Part shown: positions 17,796-27,500 of the stretch, in pieces | Position numbering within the stretch: position 1 is the stretch's first letter | Layout: every line of letters begins with the position of its first letter | Source: an uncultured Prevotellaceae bacterium | GTDB taxonomy: Bacteria; Bacteroidota; Bacteroidia; Bacteroidales; Bacteroidaceae | DNA: 64,000 bases | Direction of reading: 5' to 3' | Assembly (NCBI GenBank): GCA_900316285.1 | Contig: ONCG01000011.1 | Coordinates: 1-64,000 of the forward strand | Notes under the pieces: model-generated | Databases searched by the model: none | Seen by the model: only the letters and a program-made list of their open reading frames with translations | Told to the model about the DNA's origin: nothing | Translations under genes and position numbers: made by a program

Positions 17796-19250
17796 ATGAA
17801 AACAATCACGAAATTCATCGGTGCCGTTTGTGCACTTCTTGCCATGAGCCTCAGCCCTGTGCAAGCAAAGATTGTGCTGCCTGACATCATTGGCGACGAC
17901 ATGGTATTACAACAGAAGACGCAAGCACGCCTCTGGGGACAGGCAGCTCCGAAATGCGACATCACCATAACCGTCGACTGGACGGGCGACAAGTTCACGA
18001 CGCGTGCCGACAAAGACGGCCAGTGGCTACTTAGCATCGCCACGCCAGCTGCCTCGAAGGACGAACACACCATCGTCATCGAGGAGCAAGGGGGCGAGAA
18101 GGTCGTTCTCAGCCGCGTGCTCATTGGCGAGGTGTGGTTTGCCTCGGGCCAGTCGAACATGGAGATGCCGCTCAACGGCTTTTGGAACTGCCCCGTGGAA
18201 GGCAATAACGAGGTCATCGCCACCGCTTCGGAGAATCGCTTCGTGCGCATGGCGACCATTCAGAAGAACGGTCAGACGAAACCCGTGGAAAAGGTGGAAG
18301 GCAAGTGGCAGGTGCCCTCACCCGCCACGGCTCCCTGGATGAGTGCCACGGGCTACTTCTTCGCTACGATGTTGCAGCGTGTGCTCGATGTGCCCGTGGG
18401 CGTCATCGCCTGTGCCTGGGGAGGCTCAAGGGTGGAAGGCTGGCTGCCCGAGAGCATCGTCTCAAAATACCCCGATGTAGACATTGCCAAGGAACAACGC
18501 GAGGGCTGGAATGGTGAGTGGTGGCAATACTACACGCCCTGCATCATGTATAACGGCATGCTCCACCCCCTGCGCCACTACACCGTTCGCGGCTTCCTCT
18601 GGTATCAGGGCGAGTCGAATGTGGGCAAGCACGACACCTACCCACAGCGACTGAAGACGATGGTCGACCTCTGGCGAACGGAGTTTGGAGGCACTGCCAG
18701 CGAACTGCCGTTCTACCTTGTGGAGATTGCCCCGTGGGGCGGCTATGGTGAGGAGTATCCCAGCGGTCCGCTGTTCCGCGAGTGCCAGCATGAGGCCGCT
18801 CGCATCATCGAGAATGCCGGCTGCGTGAGCACCAACGACCTGGTCTATCCGTACGAGCGCGGTCAGATTCATCCCGCCCAGAAGCGTGAGGTGGGCAACC
18901 GCCTGGCCTATATGGCGCTGAACCGCACATATGGCTTCAAGAGCATTGCCTGCGACTCGCCGGAATACGACCACATGCAAGTGAACGGCAACGAAATAGA
19001 GGTGTTCTTCCGCCATGCCGACGACGGCTTGTCGCCCTGGCAGGACATTGAGGGCTTCGAGATTGCCGGCGACGACGGCGTCTACAAACCCGCCACGGGT
19101 CGCCTGAACGAGAGCAACAAGAGCATCGTCTTGAGCTCGCCCGACGTGCCGCAGCCCAAGAACGTGCACTATTGCTTCAAGGCTTTCCAGATTGGTAATC
19201 TGAAGAACCATCGGGGTTTGCCCGCTGTTCCGTTCCGCACCGACAAATAA
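17796..19250 (+). CDS. Sialate O-acetylesterase-like carbohydrate esterase
   Basis: A 484-residue exported SGNH-type hydrolase. The signal peptide ends near LSPVQA. The nucleophile Ser120 lies in FASGQSNMEM, and a conserved GRAGD-like context and WYQGESN block follow. The catalytic Asp/His motif is around QIHPAQKREVGNRLA. Family members remove acetyl groups from sialic acid or plant glycans. The GH5 and GH97 neighbours make deacetylation of a plant polysaccharide more likely. Confidence 0.88.
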   Translation: MKTITKFIGAVCALLAMSLSPVQAKIVLPDIIGDDMVLQQKTQARLWGQAAPKCDITITVDWTGDKFTTRADKDGQWLLSIATPAASKDEHTIVIEEQGGEKVVLSRVLIGEVWFASGQSNMEMPLNGFWNCPVEGNNEVIATASENRFVRMATIQKNGQTKPVEKVEGKWQVPSPATAPWMSATGYFFATMLQRVLDVPVGVIACAWGGSRVEGWLPESIVSKYPDVDIAKEQREGWNGEWWQYYTPCIMYNGMLHPLRHYTVRGFLWYQGESNVGKHDTYPQRLKTMVDLWRTEFGGTASELPFYLVEIAPWGGYGEEYPSGPLFRECQHEAARIIENAGCVSTNDLVYPYERGQIHPAQKREVGNRLAYMALNRTYGFKSIACDSPEYDHMQVNGNEIEVFFRHADDGLSPWQDIEGFEIAGDDGVYKPATGRLNESNKSIVLSSPDVPQPKNVHYCFKAFQIGNLKNHRGLPAVPFRTDK

Positions 19251-19286
19251 TTCATTTCCATCGTGACATCAAAAAGAAACAACATC

Positions 19287-20762
19287 ATGAAACCATTTCT
19301 AACTATTGCCACTCTATTCCTTGCTCTAACTACACTCACTGCCTGCGGTGGTAGCGACGATAACGGCGACATCACCCCCGAACCCACCGTCGAAGCACCG
19401 AAGGTGGAGAGCGTCTTCCCTGCCGACGGCTCGAAAGACCTCGACGCGACCATCGCCATCACCGTCACCTACGACCAGAACATCATCTTCGTGGAGTCCG
19501 ACTACACGAAGATTCAAGCCACTTCCGGCACCGTCAGCAGTGCGAAGGCCATAGGCAAGCAGCTCAGCATCAACCTCGTCTGCAACCCCGGCGTCAGCAC
19601 CACTGTGACGATTCCATCAGGAATCGTGAAGAACACCAAGAACATGCCTGCACCCGAGGTGAAAGTGAGCTACACCACGAAGGCCGCCCCACAGACCGAC
19701 GACGGCCACGAGAGTGCCACACAGGCGGTGCTCAATATGGGACCGGGCTGGAACCTCGGCAACACCCTCGACAGCCACGGCTCATGGATTGGCGACCACC
19801 TGTCGCCCGACAAGTATGAAACCATGTGGGGCCAGCCGCAGGCCGATGCCAACCTCATGCGCAAGCTGAAGGAGAAAGGGTTCGGTGCCATTCGCGTGCC
19901 CGTCACCTGGTATCAGCACATGCAGGCCGACGGCTCAGTCGACAAGGACTGGATGGACCGCGTGCAAGAGGTCGTAGACTACGTCATCAATGCCGGCATG
20001 TACTGCATTCTGAACCTGCACCACGACACGGGTGCTCACGACGTTGCATGGGTGGTGGCCGATGCCTCAGCTTACGATGCCGGCAAGGCACGCTATGAGA
20101 AGCTCTGGACGGAGATTGCCACGCGCTTTGCCAACTACGGCGACAAGCTGGTCTTCGAGGCATATAACGAGATGCTCGACAAGTCGTTCTCGTGGACGCA
20201 GCCCAAGAGCACCAGCAGCTATGGCGCGGTGACGAACTGGGGCGAGAGCTTCGTGAAGGCGGTGCGTGCCACGGGCGGCAACAACCAGTATCGCAATCTC
20301 GTCATCAGTACCTACAGCGCAGCCACGAGCGAGCAGACACTGAAGAATTTCAAGATGCCGACCGATGCAAGCCAGAACCATCTCATCGTTGAGGTGCACA
20401 GCTACGACCCATGGAACTGGGTGAACACCTATAATATGACGTGGACGAAAGAGTGCCACCAGGCATTGGTCGACATGTTCGGACGTCTGCAGAACTACAT
20501 CATCTCGAAGGGATGGCCGGTCATCGTCGGTGAATACGGCTCGAACGGCGACGGTGAGAAAACCATCAATGCCTCGTCGACAGCAGCCCAGAAGGCCGAG
20601 GCCGGCCGACAGGCTGCCGACATGAGTCGCCTCTGTCGCCAATATGGTGCTGCCTGCTTCTACTGGATGGGCATCATCGAAGGCGCCGACCGTGCCGAAC
20701 GCACGTTCCACTGGTCGATGGAGCAGGTGGCCGACTCTATCGTAAAAGTCTATAAGAATTAA
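19287..20762 (+). CDS. GH5 endoglucanase-like lipoprotein
   Basis: The start is placed at the ATG that gives MKPFLTIATLFL and lipobox LTAC (Cys20); the upstream GTG at 19,263 would only lengthen the N-terminus. A bacterial Ig-like/SbsA (Big_5) domain covers about residues 35-135. A GH5 catalytic barrel follows: NLGNTLDSHG, IRVPVTW, LHHD, acid/base Glu295 in YNEM and nucleophile Glu416 in GEYGSNG. It is probably anchored on the cell surface or periplasmic side. It cleaves a beta-glucan or glucomannan-type backbone; the exact substrate is uncertain. It lies 36 bp after the esterase. Confidence 0.9.
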   Translation: MKPFLTIATLFLALTTLTACGGSDDNGDITPEPTVEAPKVESVFPADGSKDLDATIAITVTYDQNIIFVESDYTKIQATSGTVSSAKAIGKQLSINLVCNPGVSTTVTIPSGIVKNTKNMPAPEVKVSYTTKAAPQTDDGHESATQAVLNMGPGWNLGNTLDSHGSWIGDHLSPDKYETMWGQPQADANLMRKLKEKGFGAIRVPVTWYQHMQADGSVDKDWMDRVQEVVDYVINAGMYCILNLHHDTGAHDVAWVVADASAYDAGKARYEKLWTEIATRFANYGDKLVFEAYNEMLDKSFSWTQPKSTSSYGAVTNWGESFVKAVRATGGNNQYRNLVISTYSAATSEQTLKNFKMPTDASQNHLIVEVHSYDPWNWVNTYNMTWTKECHQALVDMFGRLQNYIISKGWPVIVGEYGSNGDGEKTINASSTAAQKAEAGRQAADMSRLCRQYGAACFYWMGIIEGADRAERTFHWSMEQVADSIVKVYKN

Positions 20763-20778
20763 TAAATACCTTTTTATT

Positions 20779-22755
20779 ATGAACACCACCAAGCAAAAAC
20801 TAGCAGTACTGTTTGTCTGCCTCGTTTCCTCCCTGCAACTGTTTGCAGGAGAAGTCATCACGTCGCCCGATGGAACCATCCGCGTGCAGTTTAACACCTC
20901 GAAGGGACAGCTGGGCTACACCGTGTCGAAGAACGGACAGGTTGTCTACACGCTCAGCGACATCTCGCTGAACCTCGGCAAAGAGACGCTTCCCAAGGGC
21001 AATGTGTCGGTGGGCAAGCCGCGCCGTGTGAAGAATAGCTTCCTGCCCGTGGTGCCACTGAAGTTCTCCACCATCTACGAGAACTACAACGAAGTGAGCG
21101 TCTCGCTGGGCTCTAACTGCCAGATGCAGCTGCGCGTGATGAACAACTGTGTGGCCTATCGCTTCGTGCTTAGCCGCAAGGGAACAGTCGACGTCTACGA
21201 CGACCACTTCCGCCTCACGCCTGCCAGCGGCTTCACCGCTCACTATCAGACGGCACCCGAGAACTTCAACACCAGCTACGAGGAGCGTTATCGCACCAGC
21301 ACCATCGCCGAATGGGCTGCCAGCGACCGTCGTCAGGCCACGGTTCCCTTCCTGCTCTCGGGCAAGAACGACACGCAGCTGCTCATCGGCGAGAGCGATG
21401 TCGACGACTATCCGCATCAGTTCCTCGCTCCGCTCGCAACGGGCGACGGCATCTCTCCCATCTATCCGAAGGCACCCTTGAAGTGGGAGCCCAACGGCGA
21501 CCGCTCGGAGCGCATCGTCGAGGAGGCACCTTACATTGCCCGCACCAGCGGCCGTCGCTCACTGCCCTGGCGCTGGGTGGCCGTGACCAATAGCCGTGGC
21601 ATCGTCGAACAGACCATCCCCGTGCAGCTCTCCCGTCGCAACACGCTGAAGGACACCAGCTGGATTCATCCCGGACAAGTGTCGTGGGAGTGGTGGAACG
21701 GTGCAGCACCCTTCGGACCGGACGTCGATTTCCGCTACGGCTGCAACTACGAAACCTACTGCTACTTCGCCGATTTTGCTGCGAAGTATGGTCTGCGCTA
21801 CATCCTTCTCGACGAGGGCTGGGCAAAGTCTACCCGCGACCCATTTGTCGGCAACGACGACTTGCGCCTGCCCGACCTTATTAAGTATTGCGACTCCAAA
21901 GGTGTGAAAGTCATTCTGTGGCTGCCTTGGCTCGCCGTCTGGCAGAACATCGACACCATCTTCGGCGTCTATGAGCAGTGGGGAATCACAGCTGTGAAAA
22001 TAGACTTCATGGATCATGCCGACCAGTGGATGACCAACTTCTACAAGCGCGTCGTTCAAGAGGCTGCCAAACATCACATCATCGTCGACTTCCACGGGGC
22101 GTTCACGCCTGCCGGACTGGAATACGAATATCCCAACCTCATCAGCTATGAAGGTGTGCTTGGACTGGAGCAGATGGGCGGTTGCGACCCCAACAACACG
22201 GTCTTCATCCCCTTCATCCGCAATGCGGTGGGTGCTGCCGACTTCACCCCTGGCGGCATGAACAACATGCAACCCAAGCAGTATCGTGCCGGACGTCCGA
22301 ACAGTGGCGCCATGGGCACACGCGCCTTCCAAATGGCACTCTACATCGTGCTGGAGAGCGGTTTGCAGATGCTTGCCGACAACCCCACACGCTACTACCA
22401 GAACGACGAATGCACCCGCTTCATCGCATCGGTGCCCACCACCTGGGACGAGACGCGATGCCTGGTTGGCGAAGCCGGCGAATACGTGGTGGTGGCAAAG
22501 CGTAAAGACCTGAAGTGGTACATCGGTGCCATCACCAACGACAAGGAACGCGACCTGCAGCTGCCGCTCAGCTTCCTCATGCCCGGCACCTATCAGCTCA
22601 GCGCCTTCCGCGATGGAAAGAATGCCGACTATCAAGCCATGCACTACAACCGCCAGCAGTTCTCCATCACCGTGCCCGACAACCCGCAGGCTGCCTCGCT
22701 CCCCATCCATCTCGCACCAAACGGTGGCTGGGTGGCCATCATCGATGTGCAATAA
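20779..22755 (+). CDS. GH97 glycosidase, retaining (alpha-galactosidase-type)
   Basis: A 658-residue exported GH97 enzyme (signal peptide through QLFAG). The catalytic barrel follows an N-terminal beta-super-sandwich. The barrel carries KIDFMD with Asp409, the position of the nucleophile in retaining GH97 alpha-galactosidases. Inverting SusB-type enzymes have Gly there. The acid/base candidate is Glu458 in ISYEGVLG. Together with the esterase and GH5 this suggests removal of alpha-galactosyl side groups from an acetylated plant glycan. It starts 16 bp after the GH5 stop. Confidence 0.9.
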   Translation: MNTTKQKLAVLFVCLVSSLQLFAGEVITSPDGTIRVQFNTSKGQLGYTVSKNGQVVYTLSDISLNLGKETLPKGNVSVGKPRRVKNSFLPVVPLKFSTIYENYNEVSVSLGSNCQMQLRVMNNCVAYRFVLSRKGTVDVYDDHFRLTPASGFTAHYQTAPENFNTSYEERYRTSTIAEWAASDRRQATVPFLLSGKNDTQLLIGESDVDDYPHQFLAPLATGDGISPIYPKAPLKWEPNGDRSERIVEEAPYIARTSGRRSLPWRWVAVTNSRGIVEQTIPVQLSRRNTLKDTSWIHPGQVSWEWWNGAAPFGPDVDFRYGCNYETYCYFADFAAKYGLRYILLDEGWAKSTRDPFVGNDDLRLPDLIKYCDSKGVKVILWLPWLAVWQNIDTIFGVYEQWGITAVKIDFMDHADQWMTNFYKRVVQEAAKHHIIVDFHGAFTPAGLEYEYPNLISYEGVLGLEQMGGCDPNNTVFIPFIRNAVGAADFTPGGMNNMQPKQYRAGRPNSGAMGTRAFQMALYIVLESGLQMLADNPTRYYQNDECTRFIASVPTTWDETRCLVGEAGEYVVVAKRKDLKWYIGAITNDKERDLQLPLSFLMPGTYQLSAFRDGKNADYQAMHYNRQQFSITVPDNPQAASLPIHLAPNGGWVAIIDVQ

Positions 22756-23168
22756 CTCAAGCGAAACGCTTTTGTGGAGGGTAGGGGCAGACTCCCATGT
22801 CTGCCCGTGCTCTCCTTATATTTTTATATCAATAAGTCAAAGATCGCTGTGCCCCATCCATAGTGGGTGTGTGGCAGTCTGTGGTCCCCTCCTAGGAGGA
22901 GGGAAAAGCCGCCTCCTGTAGTCCCCTCCTCCTGGGAGGAGGGGTTAGGGGTGGTAGAGAAGAATAATGACATAACCTCTTTTATATTAATTAGATAAGG
23001 TCGAACCTTGTTTTTCTCTACCACCCCTGGCCCCTCCTTCCAGAAGGAGGGGACTACAAATTGACTCCCTTCTCCGCTCGATGCGAAGCGGCGCTTTCGT
23101 AGCGCAGCGGAGAAAGAACTCTTCTAAACCTTTCTGAACTTTTCTAAACTCCCCACCCCTTGGGTGGG
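22756..23168. repeat. Intergenic repeat cluster with CCCCTCCT inverted repeats
   Basis: GTCCCCTCCT...GGAGGAGGGG hairpins at about 22,884-22,950 lead into GGGGTGGTAGAGAA. The inverse (TCTCTACCACCCCTGGCCCC) lies at 23,015 onward. This family also appears, degenerate, in porU and the FAH-family gene. No gene is seen. Confidence 0.8.
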
Positions 23169-23954
23169 TCAGCAAAAGAAGTTGCCTTCATACACATTCA
23201 CAAAGTTTTTCTCCTCAAGCAGCCAGTCGAAGGATGCGACGAACTTGTTTTTCCCCTTGCCGTTGAGGAAAGGGGTTTGCGCCGCTCGTCGGAAAACATT
23301 AGCCACGGTTTCGCGACCAAACTTCTTGATCAACTGATAGAGGCCTCTCGCTCGCTCAAGTGTCATGATCTTGGGAGGAGAAATGCGGCTTTCATTCGTT
23401 TCCACCAATTCCTTGAACCAAGACATCCAACCTAATGCTCCTTTCTTAGAAAACTTTAAAATTTTCTCTTCCTCATCCTCCTCAGCGACGCCGTCGCTAT
23501 CATTATTAGAAGAAGAGGAAGAAGAATTTATTTCTTCTTTCTTCTCATTTTCATTCTCATTCTCATTTTCATTCTCATTCTCAGTATCATTATCATTATG
23601 CAATGCAGAAGATGCACATGCATCACCCTCCGACTTTCCCCAACGCTTGTTGGCAGCCTTGCGTTTTTTCTCGCAAATCTGATCATACTTCTCGAAGTTG
23701 ACGTCCATCTGGTCTGAGACGAAACTGAAGGCAATCTTCACGTTGTCAGGAAGATTTTCCAGAACAGCATCCTTTTCTTCGCCTTTCGCGTAGCCGAGGA
23801 TGCCGCAGAACAGCCTTCCTATATCTTCGTACGAGAAAAAGCGAATGTGATTTGCAAGCGAGGTATACACTACAAATGATTCACGCTTGGCGGGGCCAGA
23901 ACTGAGTTCTCCCCCACGCTGGATTTTGTTGTTACTATCTGTTTCTTTTTCCAT
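23169..23954 (-). CDS. DUF6291-like protein with NE-repeat linker
   Basis: 261 residues. The N-terminal part (SFVVYTSLANHIRFFSYEDIGRLF...) resembles the DUF6291-type domains of Bacteroidetes phage and mobile-element replication-like proteins. The middle is an acidic low-complexity linker of Asn-Glu pairs and a serine run, encoded by hexanucleotide repeats (GAGAAT/GAAAAT). The C-terminal part (about 165-261) is a helical domain that may bind DNA-replication partners. No phage genes surround it, so it may be a remnant of an element. Function not assigned. Confidence 0.7.
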   Translation of the reverse strand: MEKETDSNNKIQRGGELSSGPAKRESFVVYTSLANHIRFFSYEDIGRLFCGILGYAKGEEKDAVLENLPDNVKIAFSFVSDQMDVNFEKYDQICEKKRKAANKRWGKSEGDACASSALHNDNDTENENENENENENEKKEEINSSSSSSNNDSDGVAEEDEEEKILKFSKKGALGWMSWFKELVETNESRISPPKIMTLERARGLYQLIKKFGRETVANVFRRAAQTPFLNGKGKNKFVASFDWLLEEKNFVNVYEGNFFC

Positions 23955-24016
23955 AATTTTTAATTGTTGGCGCTTATTGCCTCACCTTTTTTAGAAGCAT
24001 GTCTTCCACTTTGAAC

Positions 24017-24236
24017 AGCTATACTCCCCGATGTCTAGAGCTATACTCCCCCACGCCAAAAGCTATGCTTTCGGACACCAAAAGCAATGCTTTCCGCTTT
24101 CAAAAGCTATGCTTTCGGACACTAAAAGCTATGCTCACGGCCTTCAAGAGCTATGCTTTGGACTGTCAAGAGCTATGCTTTGGACTGTCAAGAGCTATGC
24201 TCTGCACTTTCAAGAGCTATGTTCCACAACATTCTG
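24017..24236. repeat. 22-bp phased tandem array B (10 units)
   Basis: AGCTATGCT/AGCAATGCT cores have ATGCT (first two ATACT, last ATGTT) at 24,021, 24,043, 24,065, 24,087, 24,109, 24,131, 24,153, 24,175, 24,197 and 24,219, always 22 bp apart. Two adjacent units are identical (GGACTGTCAAG spacers). The units contain no stop codons in this orientation, so open frames cross the array; I do not regard them as genes. A solitary related palindrome (CCAAAGCATTGCTTTTGG) lies near 24,517. The rest of 23,955-24,544 holds nothing recognisable. Confidence 0.95.
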
Positions 24237-24544
24237 AAATTTGCTTTTCATGATTTCCTCACGGAGTCGCTATCCTGCAGTGGTCGTTTCTGGTTCGAGA
24301 CAAGCCTGCTCCTCTGGCGTTGCCCGGCAATTTCGTGCAAGGTTTCAGGCTGAACTGCTGCATCTGGACCGGTCTTTCTGACGCGCAGATTTGCCTTCGC
24401 CGTTGCCCTCGTTTGCAGTTGCAAAGTTATATATAATTATCGTAGGTTGCAACTTAAAATCCAAAAAAATAACTGTTTTCCAAAAAATTAGGGGGAAAAA
24501 TATGACAATGTGGCCCCAAAGCATTGCTTTTGGAAATGTAGGGA

Positions 24545-27500
24545 CTACGGCAACTGAAACTCGGCGTGGCAGATGCGCTCGCGGCGCCATGTATAAATAA
24601 GGTGTACGGTGCCATCACGACCTTGAATAATGGCGGGATAGGAATATTCGCTGATGGGACCATCCTCAAGCGTGAGCAGGTGGCGCCAATGCTCACCGTC
24701 GTCGCTGATGGCCACGCAAAGCGGTGTGCGCGGCGCCCGATGCTCGCCAAGCGGAGTAGCCGTGGGGTTGTAGACGAGCAGGTGAGCCACCCTACCCTTC
24801 TTGCCTGGCAGGGAGACCGTCACGGCATCGGTGCCGGAATTGTTGTTGGGCAGGTCGGTGAGCGTCACCTTCGACCACGTCTGGCCTCCGTCGCTGCTTT
24901 CGCTCGTTGCCAGTCTGCCGTGTTGCGACCGACAGAGCACTTTCAATCGGCCATCAGCCAAACGGAGAATGCTCGGCTGGATGCAGCCCACGGGCGACAG
25001 CTTGCCCTGCTCGTATGTCTTCTCTGCCTGCTCAGCTTCGATGGGACCAATCATCGACGCATGAGCCGCCAATGCTTCCTGCGTGGGGAAGTGCTTTCCG
25101 TCGATGAGGTCGTAACGCTCGAAATGAATCTTCCAACCACCTTTCTCGGTGCTTGACGGACAAAGAAGATGAGAAGCTGAGAACAGCTCCGGCTTGTTCT
25201 TCACGGGTCCGAGGAAACCTTTGGGGAGTGGTTCGTGTTGGCTCCACGTCTGGCCATTGTCGCTGGAGCGCACCAGCCAGCCGGTCCAGTCCTGCACGAA
25301 GCGACCTATCTTATAAAATAGCAACACCTCGCCATCCGGCATCTGACAGAGCACGGGGTTGTAGCATGCCTTGCGACCGTGATCGGTGCTGTCGAGCCCG
25401 GCGATGCGAGCCTGTTCGTTATCGGTAATCAGTTTCCCCGGTTCCACCTCGAAGGTTCCCGTCGCGGCAATAACGGGCTTGGTCCACTCCTGCGACCCCT
25501 TGGGGCGACGCGAGGTCCAAATTTTCACATCGGGATGTCCTTCGTATTTTCCGGCAAACCACGCTGCGAGCAAGTCGCCGTTCTGCAGTTCCACAATGGT
25601 GGAAGCATGGCAGGAGGGCTCGGCTGGCTGTGGGTCTATGAACTCCTTCTTTGCCGTGATGCCTTCGGGCGTGGTGATGGCGGGCAATGACGACTCGAAG
25701 ACATAAGTCCCCGACCCGATGTGCTGCTCCTTTCCGTCGGCGAGACGCAGGGTTGCAGTGGTGTTGGCGGGAATTGCCACCTGCCACGAGACGTGTCCGC
25801 TGCCATCCTTCTGCCACTGGCTGACCACGGGTCCGTAGGGCGACTCATAGCGGGCATCCACCGAGAAGCAGTCGGGGATGGAGAAGTCGGGAGCGAGGGA
25901 AAAAGACCCACCCCCCTGCCCGCCCTCCGTCGCGAATGAGGAATTCGCTCCCCTTGGTGGGGCCGCAGCCACATTAGTGGCTGCTCTGAAGACCCCAGTC
26001 GCCCGTGAAGGGAGGGGAGTAGATACTCTCTCTGCTTGAGAATTCGCAGCTTGCAAAGGCATTCCACTCCCCTCACTGACAGGGAGGGGCTGGGGGGTGG
26101 GTCGCTTGGGCTTCACACCTGCCAAATACTGATAGCACCACGTCAGCAAATCGCCAAGGAGCATTACGTGATTTCCGCTGTTCATAGCAGGATTGGCGGT
26201 GTCGCCATTCCAAAGTTCCCAGATGGTCGTGGCACCATGCTCTGCCATATAGCCCCACGAGGGATAGGTCTTCGTGGTGGCGAGGCGCCAGGCAACATCG
26301 GCTCGGCCGTTGTCGCTGAGCACACGCAGAAGCCACGAGATGCCAATCACGCCACACGACACATGGCATTGGTTTTTCTCCACGATGTTCTTCACGAGGT
26401 TGCCGACTACGCCTGCGCGACAGTCGTCGGGCACGAGGCCGAATGCCAGCGGCAGCAGATTGGCCGTCGCCGTATTGTTGCCATAGAAGGCACCCTGCCC
26501 CTCTGCCCCCTCGCGCGTGAGGAACCTCTTATTAAATGCCGCGGCCATCGCCTGTGCCTGCTGCTGGAACTCGTCAGCCTCAGCGGCGAGTCCCTGTGCA
26601 CTGGCGAAGTCGCGCAGCAGATGCAGCACTCGAATGACATAAGCCGTGGAGAGCAGCGCGCCATCGGTCTTGCGTGCCGGGTCTTCGCTATGGATGAGCT
26701 CGAGCCGTTCGGGTGGCACGCACCAGTCGCCGTAGGTGTCCTTCGTGATGATGCCATCGGCATCGCCATAGGCTTCCACCAGATGTCGAATCCATTTCTT
26801 GATGTGCGGATAGCTATCGGCGAACGGTTTTGCATTGCCGTACTGCCGCCAGAGCATATCGCAGGTGAAAGGCAGGGCGGCGGGCCACGTGACGTTATCG
26901 CTGAAGTAGTTCCAGAACAGCGGAGCCACATCGGGCAGACAGCCATCGGCGCGCTGAGCCTCGCAGATGTCGCGCATCCACTTCGCATAGAGTCGCTCGT
27001 TGGGGAACAAGTAGCTCTCGCCCAGCGAACCCATGGTCCTATCGCCGAGCCACGGCATGCGCTCGTCGCGCTGCGGACAGTCGAGTGGCATGCCTTGATA
27101 GTTGCAGCGAATGCCGTTGGCAGCATTCCGAACGATACGATTCAGCGTGCTGTCGGATGTCACGAAACGATAGTCGGGCTGCATATTGTCGACGTACACC
27201 TTTCTGAACTGCCACTTCTGACGATTCCTCACGCCCACCACCTCCACATAGCGGAAGCCATGATAGACGAAGGCAGGCTGCCACCAGTCTTGCTCATCGC
27301 CGCGACAGACGTACACATCCTCGCAGCGGGCCGACCGCAGGTTTTCAGTGTAGAGCGAGCCATCGGCGTTGAGTCGCTCGGCATAGCGGAGGCGAATGGT
27401 GTCGCCCTTCTCGCCGGCAGGACGGAAGGCGAGAAAGCCCGTCATGTTCTCACCCATGTCGAAGCGCAGCGAACCATTAGAGTGCCCATCCGCAGGCAGG

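Noticed and set aside
23999..24253. 84-codon protein across array B
   Set aside because: A 22-bp period shifts the frame at every unit. The openness comes from the lack of stop codons in the repeat, and several overlapping frames are open.
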